The notes beneath the pieces are model-generated. The model made no database searches, was not told the origin of the DNA, and saw only the letters and a list, made by a program, of their open reading frames with translations. A DNA stretch of 64,000 bases from Heterobilharzia americana (lineage: Eukaryota; Platyhelminthes; Trematoda; Strigeidida; Schistosomatidae): positions 9,991,755 through 10,055,754 of the forward strand of contig OX104132.1 in NCBI GenBank assembly GCA_944470555.2. The letters run 5' to 3'. Every line of letters starts with the position of its first letter. The stretch's first letter is position 1. Below, one piece after another: positions 23,440-35,106 of the stretch. Both the position numbers and the translations under genes were made by a program.

Positions 23440-24237
23440 TCATCAATACCAACATAGGACCAGGCATTACTGCGTAACCCTCCGAGTTGTCACACCTCAT
23501 ATCAGTACATCAAGTAAAAGGCAGTGAAGATGAAGATAAGAAACGTCAGTCAAAAAATATAAAGTACTAAAAGAATGAGGAAATAGTGAGATTTAGTATA
23601 GCGTCGTTAAGATGAGGATAATGTGTGTGGGTATACATCTGCGCCACTGACATCGGTTCTCAGCCATATCACCTAGAGTCAGTCTCTAACCACTGGTTAC
23701 TCTTATCCCGCCGACCCTAACCACTTAGTCTGCATCGCCCCACATGGCTCAAACCAACAGTCAAGCACTTCATACATTGTTGCCATGTTTTAGTCTGGCC
23801 ACCTCGGGCCTTTTTTCAGCCTGGGCCTACTTCTGCCAACATTGTGTGACGAGGTGATGGGCAACTAGGCATATGTAACACATGTCGGGGCCAACCATCT
23901 CAGTCAATGAAGGTTTATAACCTCGTCAACTAACTTACCTGTACTCCCTAAAACTCTACGCATGTCTTCAGTGTTACTCACGTGGTGACACCATGGAATA
24001 TGGCCTATACTACGAAGGCAACGGTGGTCAAACACCTGAAGCCTTCTCATGTATTCCACCTTGAATGGCCATGTTTCACAGCCATATAGTAGAACAGACC
24101 GAACTGTTGCGGAGTACACGTGACCCTTAAAAGACAAACGGATATCACGGCGGCGCCATAGGTGGAGTAAATTGGCAAAAGCCAATTGAGCCTTTTGTAT
24201 CCATGCAGAGATTTCGTCCGCCACTGAGCCAAATTGA
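23440..24237 (-). mobile_element. SR2-like non-LTR retrotransposon, 5'-truncated
   Basis: The - strand frame encodes the region after the reverse transcriptase: 'ADEISAWIQKAQLAFANL', 'LWRRRDIRLSFKGHVYSA', 'VLLYGCETWPFKVE', 'STGKLVDEVINLH', then the 3' untranslated part with 'GGTCCTATGTTGGTATTGAT' at the end near 23446. It is cut off at its 5' end exactly against a PLE fragment. Confidence 0.75.
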
Positions 24238-24440
24238 ATACTACTAGAGTAGGCTAAGTGTAAGTGCGAATCGTTTTTGAATGCATAAAGGGGTTTCGAA
24301 CCTATGGATAGTAAACGCCTGTATAAACCTAAGTATTCTCCCTTGACCATATCTATACAGTATATCAAAGGCTGCCTTGATTTCAATCTTTTGAACAGAA
24401 ATATTTTTGTCCAACCAACCGTGGAGATTCTCAAACTAAA
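24238..24440 (-). mobile_element. PLE C-terminal fragment
   Basis: The - strand reads 'KIEIKAAFDILYRYGQGR' and 'PLCIQKRFALTL', aligned with 'VQTAFKVLYRNSQGSVLRF' and 'CVQKQFVITL' of PLE1. It lies in the same orientation as the SR2-like copy and forms a chimeric open frame with it, showing that one inserted into the other. Confidence 0.65.
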
Positions 24441-25053
24441 ACATGAGAATTGAAATGCTTATTGTAAAATGAAGTATGGATTGCCTTATCCTAAATAAAA
24501 CTGAGCAACATACCTTTTATGAAAAAAAAAGATTCATTTGGATCAGAGTATAATCAAATAATAATTAATATACAGCCTACTCTATATGATTAAATAAATA
24601 TAAACATCTTAACTTTATCCAAAAAGTGAGACAGTAGTTGCATATAAATGACTTCTGAAATTGTTAGCAAGAGTATACTGTTGTGACCGAGTGGTGGTTA
24701 CGTGCGTGGGTATAGTGATACTCAGACTCAATAGACACCTGAATCGAATACCTTTACAACTGACCTCCCTCAGTACCTTCTGCTTCATTGAGCCGCGAAA
24801 AACCAAAAGACAAAGACGGCCTGTGACTGCAAGAACAGTGACAGCTTCTATTAGGCAAATACATGGCATATATGTATTTACAAAACTCTCAGAAAGTGAT
24901 GCCATAAATGAACCAATTAGATTTCTCGTATGAGGTCGAATTTCTCCAATCAGGTTCTCAGGTCAGTGCATCTATAAATCATGACCTGAACATGATCTGA
25001 TCATAGCTTGAAAACAACTCCCCTATTGGCTACCTTTTGTCGCTACATGTCAT
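24441..25053. other. No recognisable gene
   Basis: AT-rich intron sequence. The overlapping opposite open frames at 24615-24933 have no recognised similarity. Confidence 0.4.
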
Positions 25054-25280
25054 ATTATTATTACTATTATTATTAGTCCCTTGGGTTCCTAGTGGAACAT
25101 AGGGCTTCAGTAGCACGTCTCCATTTCATCCTGTTCTCTGAGATCTTTTGAACCTGGTTCCACGACAGCCCACAAGCTCTCTCTCGCACGACCTCCTCCA
25201 TGTCACCCTCATCTCGGACACCCAACTCGTCGCTTCCCATGGGGATTCCACTCGATATCCTGGCCTGACGCGTGATGTCC

Positions 25281-27297
25281 TCAGTCGGCCTTCTTAGTGC
25301 ATGGCCAATCCATCTCCACTTCCTCCTGCATATTTGTTGCGTGATAGGTTCTTGGTTGGTTCGTTCCCAGAACTCCTTGTTGCTTATTTTTTCTGGCCAT
25401 CTGATCTTCAGTATCGAGCCAGCGTAAGTAGTTGTTGATGAATGTCTGTAGTTTATTGGAAATCCCTTTCATGACGCGCCATGTCTCTGAGCCATACAGA
25501 AGCACTGACTTGACTGGATTGGTGTTGAAAATCCGTATCTTGTTCCGCATGCTGAGTGCAGAAGATCTCCACACTGGTTTCAGGTTAATGAAGGCCTGTC
25601 TTGCTTTTCCGATTCTGACTTTGACGTCTTCGTCCGTCCCGCCTGTAGTTGAAACAGTGCTTCCTAGATAAGTGAAGGAGGTTACTTCCTTCAAGTTTCT
25701 CCCGTTGACGGTGATTGGAGTTTGTTGTTGTTGATGGTGGTGGTGCGGTATCTTCATCACTTCTGTCTTCTCTATATTCACCTGAAGTCCCGTCTTCGCT
25801 GCCTCTTCTATCAACTTGTTAGTTTTTGCTTGCAGATCTTCAAGTTTGTGTGACATTAAGCATAAGTCATCGGCGAAATCCAAGTCTTCTAGGTTCTTTT
25901 CCGTCGTCCAGTGTATCCCCCTCTTCTCGCTGCCTACTGTTTGCTGCATGATCCAGTCCACCACAATAAGGAATATCATGGGGGATAGTAGGCAACCTTG
26001 TTTCACTCCTGTCTTCACTTCAAAGGCATCACTGAGCTTCCCATTGTGAATTACTTGGCATGTGGCATCTTCATATAGTTGTTGAATGAGGCGGATAAAG
26101 GTTTGTGGTATTCCGTAGTATTGAAGCAGTTTCCAAATTACTTGTCGGTCGACGCTGTCAAAGGCCTTCTCAAAGCCACTGAAGTTGAGGTAGAGAGCTG
26201 ATTGCCATTCTATGCTCTGTTCTATGATGATGCGAAGCGTTGCAATTTGGTCTGCACATGATTTGTACTTCCTGAAGCCTGCCTGTTCCGGTCGTAGTTT
26301 TCAATCCAGCGCATCCTTCAGCCTCTCCAGGATGATGCGACTTAATATTTTACCTGGGGTGGACAGGAGAGTGATTCCGCGCCAGTTCTTTCAAACACTG
26401 AGGTCTCCCTTCTTCGCCAGTTTGACAAGGTAACCCTTCTTCCAATCACTAGCCAGGTACCTTCTCTTCCTTCCACACCTTCTGCAATAGTGGTGTGAGC
26501 ATGTCCGCTGTTGTCTCTGCATCTGTTCTCAGTGCTTCTGGTGGGATTCCATCTGGTCCTACTGCTTTCCCACATTTCAGTAGCTTTATGGCGTTCAGGA
26601 CTTCCATTTTCGTTGGAGGATTTATGTTCACTTGTAATTCAGCGTCTGCAGGTGTTATTTCTGGACGAAGTGCAGGTGGTGGTCGATTCAAGAGCTTTTT
26701 GAAGTGGTCGGCCCATCGTTTCCTCTGTTTCTCTTCTTTCGTAATTAAATTTCCTTCTTCATCTTTTATTGGTTTCATGTGTGTTGATCTCTTCCCTGAT
26801 AGCAACCTGGTTATTTGATACAATGTCGTCAGGTCTCTCTTACCTGCAGCCTGTTCTGCTTCACTTGCCAGTGTCTCGTAGAAGTGTCTTTTGTCTTTGC
26901 GTGCACTCTTCTTCACTTCTTTGTTCAGTGTTTTATACATTGTGCTCAGTTCCTCTTGTCGTTGAGCATCCTTGCACTGGTTTATCTTCTGCTTCACCAT
27001 CCTCCTCTCCTCTATCAGCTTCCAGGTATCCGTCGAGATCCATTCCTTGTCTTCTTTCTTCTTCCTTCCTAATACTGTTGTGCAGGTTTCTTTCCACATA
27101 GCTTTCAAAGACTTCCAGTGTTCTTCCACACAGGTTTTTTCACAGATGTTCCTCGATGTCTCCCATTTTGTCTTGATGGCTGCCTTGAAGATCTCCTTTG
27201 TAGTTTCGTCCTTCAGTTTCCGAGTGTTGTACTTGAATTGAGGTCTATCACCAGCTTCCTTGAAGGCTTTTAACTTGATTTGGAAGGTTCCTTGCAC
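25281..27297 (-). pseudogene. RTE linker and reverse transcriptase (broken)
   Basis: 27297-26449 is an open linker ('WISTDTWKLIEERR', 'LLKCGKAVGPDGIPPEAL') ending at 'KVPG' and a stop. A frameshifted piece follows to about 26300. Near 26140-26200 motif A reads 'YLNFSGFEKAFDSVDR', where the first, metal-binding Asp is Gly. 26018-25281 is open with 'KTGVKQGCLLSPMIF', motif C 'DFADDLCLM', 'TSFTYLGSTVS' and 'LLYGSETW'. Reverse transcription is lost. Confidence 0.82.
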
Positions 27298-27372
27298 TAG
27301 ACAGTGATGGTGTGAACCTACATCTGCTCCTCTTCTTGACCTTGTGTTAAGTAGACTGCGTCTCCATTTTCT

Positions 27373-28226
27373 TCAGATTGAGATAAAGTCGATTTGATTT
27401 TTAGTGTGTCCATCTGGTGAAATCCATGTCACTTTGTGGATATCTTTGTGCCTGAACACACTGCCTCCAATCACCAAATCGTTGAATGCACAGAATTCTG
27501 CAAACAGTTCTCCATTCTCATTCATTTCACCTAGCGCCTCTCGACCCATGGTTAGTTCTCTTCCTGTGTTGTCCCCTCCCAGTTTGGCATTCATGTCACC
27601 TCAACCATTAGAATTTTGATATCACCAACTGACGTCTTGTCCAGTGTTGATTGAAGTTATCTGTAGAAATCCTCGTTTTTCTCTTGCTCTGCATTATTTG
27701 TAGGTGCATAACATTGGATGATTGTGACCTTTCTTCCTTTTGAGTTGAATCTTGCTGTCATGATCCTGGAGGAGGTTGGTTCCCACTGCATGAGAGCCTT
27801 CGATGCTGTTGAGGACATCATGATAGCCACTCCCTCAGTGTGCTCGTGGTTGTCGTCTGGGTGACCGGAGTAGATTATTGATTCTCCAGTTGACAGTTTG
27901 GAGAGTCCACTTCCATTCCATCTGCTTTCGCAAATCCCAAGCACTTCGATGTTATACCTTCTCATCTCCTTTGCAATCTGGGCTGCCTTACTGGGTTCAA
28001 ACATCGTGCGGACATTCCATGTCCCCACGTTTACTTTCGCTTTCATCGAGAGAAGACACATCGGCCAATTGGCTTCCCGAAGGCTTTCACCAACTGGCGT
28101 CATTTCGCCTCTCCGATTCCAGCGGGGAATAAGTTTGTTTTCATTTTTTATATTTTGTTTGTGCTTTGAAGTTTCTTTAGCGGTTAGATTTGTTTTACGG
28201 GGTAGGGTTGCTAGCCCTATGCCCAA
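27373..28226 (-). pseudogene. RTE endonuclease domain (broken)
   Basis: Read from 28226: a basic leader, then 'VNVGTWNVRTMF' (domain start), 'VLGICESRWNG', 'HTEGVAIMMS', 'SSRIMTARFNSKGRKVTIIQ' and 'CYAPTNNAEQ'. A stop follows 'DFYR', with frame damage around 27600-27655. The second part has 'MNAKLGGDNTGRE', 'DLVIGGSVF' and 'HKVTWISPDGHTKNQIDFI'. It belongs to the exonuclease-endonuclease-phosphatase family that nicks target DNA. The split and stops make it inactive. Confidence 0.8.
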
Positions 28227-28262
28227 CCTTCCCTCTTTACCCGGGCTTAGGACCGGCTAGTA

Positions 28263-28997
28263 ACTAGTGAACTAGTTAACCAGGTGAGGTTACGTGTCAT
28301 TTACACTTTCAGAATTTTGTATTTTCATAAGCGACAGCTTAAATCATAAAAATGTTGATCAATGGTTTCCCTTTGAAATTAATTTCGAAAAGATTATAGT
28401 ACTTAGTTGACACATACTTTGACCTTCTCGAGAAAGTTTTTTGATGATTTCACATCTCGATATGTATGAATGTGTATATGTAATTAAGACCTATTGACTT
28501 GTCCTCAAACGTTATACTATATGATTCTACACTGATTTTAATTGTTATAATCTATAATTGTGAATAGATGGCAGGGTTGTGGTAGTTCTAAAAATGGGAT
28601 CGTTCTTCAGTTTTGAGCTTCCATGTACATTCGTCTAAATGTCTAAAGTAGTTTTAAGAAATGGTTACGAAGATTTAGAATCCGGCACTTCACAAAAGGG
28701 TATATTTTGCTACCGTTAAATTCTTTTCCTTCTAGTCTGTGTTACCAAACAAACTAATTCTTTTCCACCATCAAATACTTCAAGGAGAAGTAACTTTCAA
28801 TGTGAACAATCGAGAAATGCCAATATTTGAACACCTCGACCAGTAGTATTAATTTTAATGACTCGACAAACACGGTAATTTTTGAAGGTTATGAATTATT
28901 AGCTGAAACAAAATTGAAAGGAGTAAGAAAAAATGCTGGTGACTGAATCAACATTTAAAAGACTGAAATTTATGACAACATTACTCAGGCACAAGAC
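28263..28997. other. No recognisable gene
   Basis: AT-rich intron sequence upstream of the RTE element. Nothing recognised. Confidence 0.45.
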
Positions 28998-29031
28998 AAG
29001 TCTGTTAGTTGGTTGGAGGCAATCGGCAGGA

Positions 29032-29080
29032 AGCCTTCGACCTAGGTTTAGTGCTCTTTGGCGCTTGTCAGTAAGGCGTA
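29032..29080 (-). ncRNA. Hammerhead-like motif, family C, decayed
   Basis: The core box reads CTGACAAG and the second box TAAAC. Stem II GCGC/GCAC is imperfect. Stem III ACCTAGGT and GTC are kept. Confidence 0.5.
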
Positions 29081-29383
29081 TCTGCCACCTCGACAGAACT
29101 GATGTCCCGCCTGAGATCCGGACACACGTCACCCAGTGTTGTAGTTAGCGACTTTACCACTGAGCTATTCAGGCGGCGATTGACCTCCTGTAGGACTGGC
29201 TTACATGTATTGATTGGTTACGGGAGTGCAACCAATTTCATGTTGTCTAGTCCTGAGTGCAGACCGAATCCTATCGGTCAATCGTGGCCCGAATAGCTCA
29301 GTGGTGAAGTCGCTGACTACAACACTGGGTGACATGGGTTCGAATCTCAGGCGGGACATCAGTTCCGTCGAGGTGGCAGATAC

Positions 29384-29427
29384 ACCTTGCTGACGAGTGC
29401 CGAGGAGCACTAAACCTAGGTCGAAGG
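29384..29427 (+). ncRNA. Hammerhead-like motif, family C (G12 replaced)
   Basis: CTGACGAG (29390-29397), a strong stem II GTGC...GCAC, then TAAAC where GAAAC is expected, a palindromic stem III ACCTAGGT, and triplet GTC (29420-29422), with stem I CCTT/AAGG plus one mismatch. The G12 to T change, also present in the - copy, should abolish normal cleavage. Confidence 0.65.
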
Positions 29428-29578
29428 CTTCCTGCCGATTGCCTCCAACCAACTAACATCTACTAATGTGCACCGTGATGCTGAGCTTTCTAGCTTGGTG
29501 GCTACATTGCAAATATGATCGATAGGATTCGGTCTCCACTCAGGACTAGACAACATAGAATTGGTTGCACTTCCCTGA

Positions 29579-31065
29579 CTAGTCTTATTAAAACTGATCA
29601 ATAAAAAAATATATAATGGCAAACAAGAGTTTACATGCAGATAGTTATTATTTAAAGGAAATGAACTAGTTATACGTGAGTTATTTGAGTGTACCGATAT
29701 GCATAGGTCTCATGAATTCAAATAAAATGGTGCCTAGCCGTCGACTAGATTATGTTGATTATGCTTTTTATATAGGGAGCTATCTAGATTATCTATCTAC
29801 ATTTATCATCTTCCAGTAGAATATCACTGTAACTCACATACTATTGAAAAGGATGAGTAGTGATCAACAACTGATACCAATTAACTATTGTTTCTATCCA
29901 GATTGCAATGACTCAACATTTGGTAGCCCATTTCATTCATTTTGGATCAAGTTAGTAAGTAGTTGACTCAATTTCATCAAGCTTAGAAAGACAAATCATA
30001 TCAGTTATTTTTTCGGTATAGAATATATCACTCCATGGGACTCTGAGAGTGACCATATACTTGCAATTTACCAATCATTTCCATTTTATTAAACAGCTAA
30101 ACGACTAGACTTGAAACTTTCCTATAGTTACTTCGAAGGAAACATTGAGAAACCTCGAAATATGCCAACAGCATGTAGCCAGGTTACCATAACAAGATGA
30201 TTTAAGTGTGATTAGTAGCTACAGCCTTAGTTGATACTCAAAGAAAACATACTCAGTAGACATAAATTATTCTTTGCATCTTAAATGGCTGCTTTTTCAT
30301 TGTATGTCATTACTACACCTCATATTTAGTCATGCATAAATAATACAGGCAATGAACATTCTAATTCCTAAAACCCTCACTCATACAAATGCAAAAGGTA
30401 CAGTCAGACAAATAGTCGACCTTCGTTTAGAAAATATCATAGTTAGCCGACAAAAAATTTGTTGTAATCAGATCTTCCTCACTGTCTCCTTACTTATTTC
30501 TAGATGTTTCAGTATAAAGTAGTTGGTGAATGTAAACTTAAAACCTGGATTGTTTCAAGATTCTAACCAGTGGTTTTACTGTTTAACATGAAGCATTCTA
30601 CTAACAGAGGTATGAAGCCCAGCTGCTAACCAGGTCATAAACTCACCGTTGCCAAGCATTGACAAAGTGAGTCAGTGGCCCAGTGTATAACGCTCTGGCA
30701 TTCGAGGCGACTGGTCTAGTGTTAGAGTCTTAGGGGGGGACAACATGAATCACTGGAAGACAGGTACATCTTCATAATAACCGGTATGAGTAGTAATTTT
30801 TTTGGTTATCCCATGAAAATGGGCATATCGCACCCCAGAAATGTATACTTTTCAGATGTTCCCAAGGTATCTAGACAAGGAAAAAATTCAAACAAAAGTG
30901 TAACTATCTCTAAGTGTTTGCTAGCCGGCACATTTAGGTTTTCGCCAAATATCTTGACAAGTTCACATCAGTACTTATTTACAGTGGGAAAATAATCTCA
31001 GTCATCTAGAAGATTACTCGTTGAATATAATATACAATTTGACGACGGGTAACAAACTACCAATG
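29579..31065. other. Intron; one truncated family B SINE
   Basis: 30660-30790 (+) has the family B tRNA-like head ('CAGTGTATAACGCTCTGGCA') and the start of the ribozyme stem ('GACAGGTACATC'), then breaks off. The remainder, including the frame at 30786-30995, is unrecognised. Confidence 0.5.
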
Positions 31066-31069
31066 AGAC
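31065..31069. repeat. Candidate target-site duplication, left
   Basis: GAGAC directly before the left LTR. The partner at 35487-35491 is AAGAC. Confidence 0.6.
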
Positions 31070-31449
31070 TGTTATATTTTCGTACACCAACGGATATATA
31101 TTCCGAAGGAATATTATACACACCCTCTGCTGATAGCTAATTTAGTACGCAAGAATCACTGACTGCAATCCCGGGAAGAATCGAGAGAAGTACGAAGCTG
31201 CATGGTGAGAGAGTTTATGGCTCCGAGAATGCAATGATAAATTAATCCCAAAACACGTGAGAAATGACCTTGTCCCCAATTTGAGACATTTGCATAGTAA
31301 GAGTGAAGATTAACCAATCAGCGATTCACATTACAATGTGGGCATAGAATAGACTATTAGTCACACCGTAAAGAAAATGGTGTGTGGATGACACGTGTAA
31401 ATGTTCAGATCAATAACAATGTTTTATACAAAACTGGGGCTTCACAATA
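31070..31449 (-). repeat. 3' LTR of the Gypsy element
   Basis: 380 bases. In element orientation it starts TATTGTGAAG and ends ATATAACA. It is matched by the 5' LTR with one substitution and one single-base indel over most of its length, but the first roughly 30 bases (element sense) differ strongly. A polypurine tract lies immediately upstream of it. Confidence 0.9.
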
Positions 31450-31461
31450 CTTCCCCTTTTT
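31450..31461 (-). promoter_or_regulatory. Polypurine tract
   Basis: 'AAAAAGGGGAAG' on the - strand directly abuts the 3' LTR. This is the plus-strand primer of LTR elements, and it fixes the LTR border at 31449. Confidence 0.85.
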
Positions 31462-31609
31462 GAGAAAAAAGCCAGAAAAAAATTCATACCTTCGTTTTTT
31501 GGGATCCAGTTGGAAACGAACTGCTTTAGACCGCTCCCGATCCATACATCTTCTGGGTAGGGGCTCCTTGTTGAGTTTGGGTTCAAGCTTTTTCATCGCC
31601 GTTGGTAAA

Positions 31610-34480
31610 TTAAACGTATCCAGCAGAATACCGAGTGGTATGGTTGAATTCTCTGGTTAACTGGCTTTTCTGTGACGCATCTGATTCTTGTGTCTCTCCC
31701 TTTTCTCCTGATCCACCATTATATCGTACATCACACTCCAACGTCTTCTCATGACAACACCTTCCGTCTACATGCCACTTCCTGGTCTGTAATCTCGTAC
31801 GTAGACGGAGTTTTCTTTGTTGAAGTGTGATCCAACTGTTTGTGTTGTTTGTGTACGACGTGGTGGTAGCACTGCGTGGTGTGGCGTACGTTAAAACTTC
31901 TGCAGGAGATTTGTGGTCTGGTAGGGCGTCATTTGGCGTTGAGTGGTAGATGAATAGAAATTGTTGTATGACATCGGTGTCTCCTCCTCCTCCTTCTGCC
32001 TTAAGGAAAGCTTGCTTAAAGGTATCCACAAATCTTTCTGCCTGGTCATTGGATTGCGGATGGTACGGTGGTGTACGAATATGATGGATTGCATTCACAC
32101 TGCAAAACTCTGCGAACTCATGGGAGGTGAATTGTGACCCATTATTTGAATCAATGGTCTCGGGCAACCCATGGCAGATGAAAATATTTTTAAGAGCCGC
32201 GATTGTTCGGCGTGATGATATGGGTGATACTGCGACAATCTCCGGCCACTTGGAATGAACATCAACAACGATCAGATAGTAGGTTCCATGTAATGGACCT
32301 GTGAAATCGATATGAATTCTAGACCAAGGTCGATGCGGCAATGGCCAACTGTTTGGTGGAAGACGTGGAGGATTCTTAGCTGCCTTCTGACATGATGCGC
32401 AGCGACTGACAAATTTAGCTATATCAGAATCTATATTGGGCCAATAAGGTATAGCTTCTGGTGATGGCTTTCATACATTCTATTCCTGAATGATCTGTGT
32501 GAAACTGTTTTAGGAGTTTTGCACAAAGAGACTGTAGGATCACTACGCGTTCTCCGAACATGAGGCATTTGCCGATGACACAAAGGGATTCTCTTCTGCA
32601 GAACAGCTGTTTCATGTCACCGGTAAACGACTTTTGTGGCCATTTCGTGTGGACATAATGGATGACTTTCTGTATGATATGGTCCCTGTAGGATTCATTT
32701 TCTACTTGCCCTGACGTTACAGGAAATGTACGAACGGCACAATCTAATTGGTTAACTGTATAGTCCTTTTTGGATACTAACGCGATCACTGTGTCTCTGT
32801 TAGGTGCAGGATACTCACTTATAAGCTCTGAAAGTGCGTCTGCATGTCCAAAGTCTTCCGTTCGGCGATATTTAATATCGAAATCGTGGCTCAATAACGT
32901 TGTCGCCTACCGTTGAAGTCTGTTGGCGGAAGAAGCTGGAACATAGCATTTCGACCCAAAGATTGAGAGGAGGGGCTTGTGATTAGTGAACAAGATGAAT
33001 TTCCGTCCATACAGCATCTTGTGAAAGCGTCTGACAGCGAAAACTAAGTCAAGTCCTTCCTTCTCTATCTGTGAGTAGCGTTTTTCTGCTGATGTGAGTG
33101 ATTGAGATGCACGTATGATAGCTTTTTGTGAACCAGCCGTATATTCGTGCAATAGGACAGCCCTAACACCAGCCGTGGCAGCATCTGCGGCAACGACGAT
33201 TGATAGCTCTGGGAGATCAGAGCTGAGAGTGGACTTGAGTCGTTCTATAACAGTTTCACATTCTCCTGACCAGGACTAATTGGCTTCCTTGCCTACGAGA
33301 CGATTCAAAGGTTCCTGTGAATCATGTCGGGAGTGCAGGAACGCCGAATAGTGACCGATGAGACCAAGGAAGGACCGGAGAGTCGCGACATCTGTTGGAG
33401 TGGGCATCTGCTGTATAGTGCGAATGTTTTCAGGATCGGGACGTCTATCAGATACGCCAAAGATGAACCCTAAATATTTTACTGACTAGAAAGGATTGAT
33501 ATTTCTCCTTTCTGAGTCGAAGGCCGTAGTCTTGGTTTCGCTGTAGGACCAACCGTACTCGATTTGTTAATTCTGCTGAAAAGGTGGCAACTACTATGAC
33601 GTCATAGAGGTATGCAGAAACACCTGGTATGCCTGCTAGCATAGTACCCATGAGCTGTTGGAAAGTAGCGAAGGCAGTCTTAATGCCGAATGGCAGACGA
33701 TTGTACTGGAGAAGATCTCAATGAGTATTGATGGTTAGTAATTCACGACATTCTGTAGAGACTTCGACTTGTAAGTATGTGTCCACCAGATCGATCTTCG
33801 CGAAATATTTTCCTGCATTTAGGGTAGTAAATAGATAATCTGGAACAGGTAGGAATAATGGTGTTGCTGCAAGCAGCATTTAACCCTGTCGAAAAATCAG
33901 CAGATAGTCGGGTAGAGCCATTTGCTTTCTTTATGACGACGATTTGAGCAGCCCAGGAAGAATGGGATACTGCGGTGATGGCGTCCTGTTCCTGAAGTCG
34001 CTTCAGCTCTGCCTCGACAAGAGGTAACGATGCATTTGGGACTGGTCTTATAGGACGGAAAACAGGTGATGCATCCGGTTTCAGGTGTAGGACGGTTTTG
34101 GTCGTAATACAGTGACCGATGCAAGGTTGGTATACCTCTGAATATTCAGTAATAGTATCGTTAAGCTTCGTCGTGACATCTGACGGTGCTTCCACTTTGT
34201 TGCATACTATATTCAGTGGAAGGTTGGGGAGTTTCAAACTCTAGAACCAGTCGAGACCCAGAAGGTTTAAATCAGCGTCAGACAGATAACAAATTCCTTT
34301 TATCGAAATATCATGAAAATATACAGTACATGATAACTGACCTGTTAGTGGCAATCGGTCACCGCATGTCGTAATAGCAGTTTGTGCAGTTTTCTGGGCA
34401 GGAGGTTGGCCAATCTTCCACCATAGCCTCTTGGAAATTATCGTAATATCGGAAGCTGTGTCGATTTATAGTCGTACTGA
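31610..34480 (-). pseudogene. Gypsy pol: protease, reverse transcriptase, RNase H, integrase (broken)
   Basis: In order on the - strand: protease 'IDTASDIT' (34448-34465); reverse transcriptase from 'VFRPIRPVP' near 34060; its motif C reads 'AYLYDVIVV' (33590-33622) where YLDD is expected; RNase H 'TSAEKRYSQIEKEGL' with 'FTNHKPL' for the usual FTDHKPL (about 32970-33080); the integrase zinc region near 32480; the integrase core with 'VDVHSKWPE', 'SNNGSQFTS' (the second catalytic Asp is Asn) and 'HPQSNDQAERFVDTFK'. At least four frame breaks. Three catalytic Asp residues are replaced, so the enzyme is dead. Confidence 0.85.
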
Positions 34481-34488
34481 ATGGTTAT

Positions 34489-35082
34489 TTATCTGGACGG
34501 TGATATATTTTCTTCGTGCTGGTGGATGTGCTTGAAAAGCAGCAGTAAGACTAAGAGATTCGCCGACTGGTCGAGACTTTGATCTTCGACGGTGACTGGA
34601 TGGTAACCTGCCTGTTCTTTGTGATGGGGCTGCTTGCAAAATCCGTCGTTGTGACCCACAGTATTGCAATCTCTTCGTTTATTCTGTTTATAAAGACAAA
34701 ATTTAATGAAATGCCATGCGCCACAATGACAGCAGGAGGACGGAGGGGTCTTCATTCTGTTTCTTTTTGTATTGTATGAGCTGCTGGGATGACGAACAGG
34801 AGACGAAGGACCAGGAGTCTTTTGGGCAGGAAAGGATGTAGAGGAATTCGATTTCTGGCGAACTGCATGCACTTCATGATCACCCTGGCATCCGGATTCG
34901 ATTAAAATTTTATCCCATTGCAAGTTGATCAATCGTTGATATTCAGCAGTGATATCACTCAACGTTAGGATTGGTTCTTGCGTAGAATTCGACGAGTCAC
35001 CTTCAGAAATTCTGGGCTGAGTCAATAACTCGATAATCTTCATTTGTAATTCGAGAAATTTGTCCAGCTTCAAAGAGTCCAT
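34489..35082 (-). pseudogene. Gypsy gag
   Basis: Starts with Met at 35082, 24 bases inside the 5' LTR ('MDSLKLDKFLELQMKIIELL'). The frame is open through a Ser/Pro-rich middle to a degenerate zinc knuckle 'CCHCGAWHFIKFC' (CX2CX3HX4C) and a second 'CNTVGHNDGFC' lacking its first Cys. The upstream extension of the open frame lies in the LTR and is not taken as the start. Gag binds RNA and forms the particle. This frame itself has no stop, but pol is dead. Confidence 0.75.
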
Positions 35083-35088
35083 TTTTGA

Positions 35089-35105
35089 TCCTATTCCCGT
35101 CGCCA
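35089..35105 (-). promoter_or_regulatory. Candidate primer-binding site
   Basis: 'TGGCGACGGGAATAGG' starts one base inside the 5' LTR, the normal place for tRNA priming of reverse transcription. The TGGCGAC start is common in Gypsy primer sites; the tRNA was not identified. Confidence 0.55.
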
Positions 35106-35106
35106 C

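Larger units (their letters stand above)
25054..28262 (-). mobile_element. Nearly full-length RTE-like non-LTR retrotransposon
   Basis: On the - strand it has an AP-endonuclease-like domain, a linker, reverse transcriptase and a short 3' end 'GGTTCCTAGTGGAACATAGG' type, followed by an AAT/ATT-rich tail (25054-25077). It is the longest copy of the family whose truncated members lie at 785, 41183, 50594 and 53822. Several stops and frameshifts plus a lost catalytic Asp make it dead. Its age is greater than the 41-55 kb subfamily judging by the absence of their microsatellites. Confidence 0.85.
28998..29578. mobile_element. tRNA-derived SINE family C, inverted cluster
   Basis: A - copy (28998-29178), a + copy (29219-29510) and an inverted leader piece (29517-29578). 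The + copy has a clear tRNA-like head, 'GAATAGCTCAGTGGTGAAGT' with B box 'GGGTTCGAATC', then a hammerhead fold and a tail. Head and ribozyme differ from families A and B, so this is a third family built on the same plan. Confidence 0.8.

Noticed and set aside
23904..24434. A 176-residue novel protein
   Set aside because: It is a chimera of PLE and SR2-like remnants.
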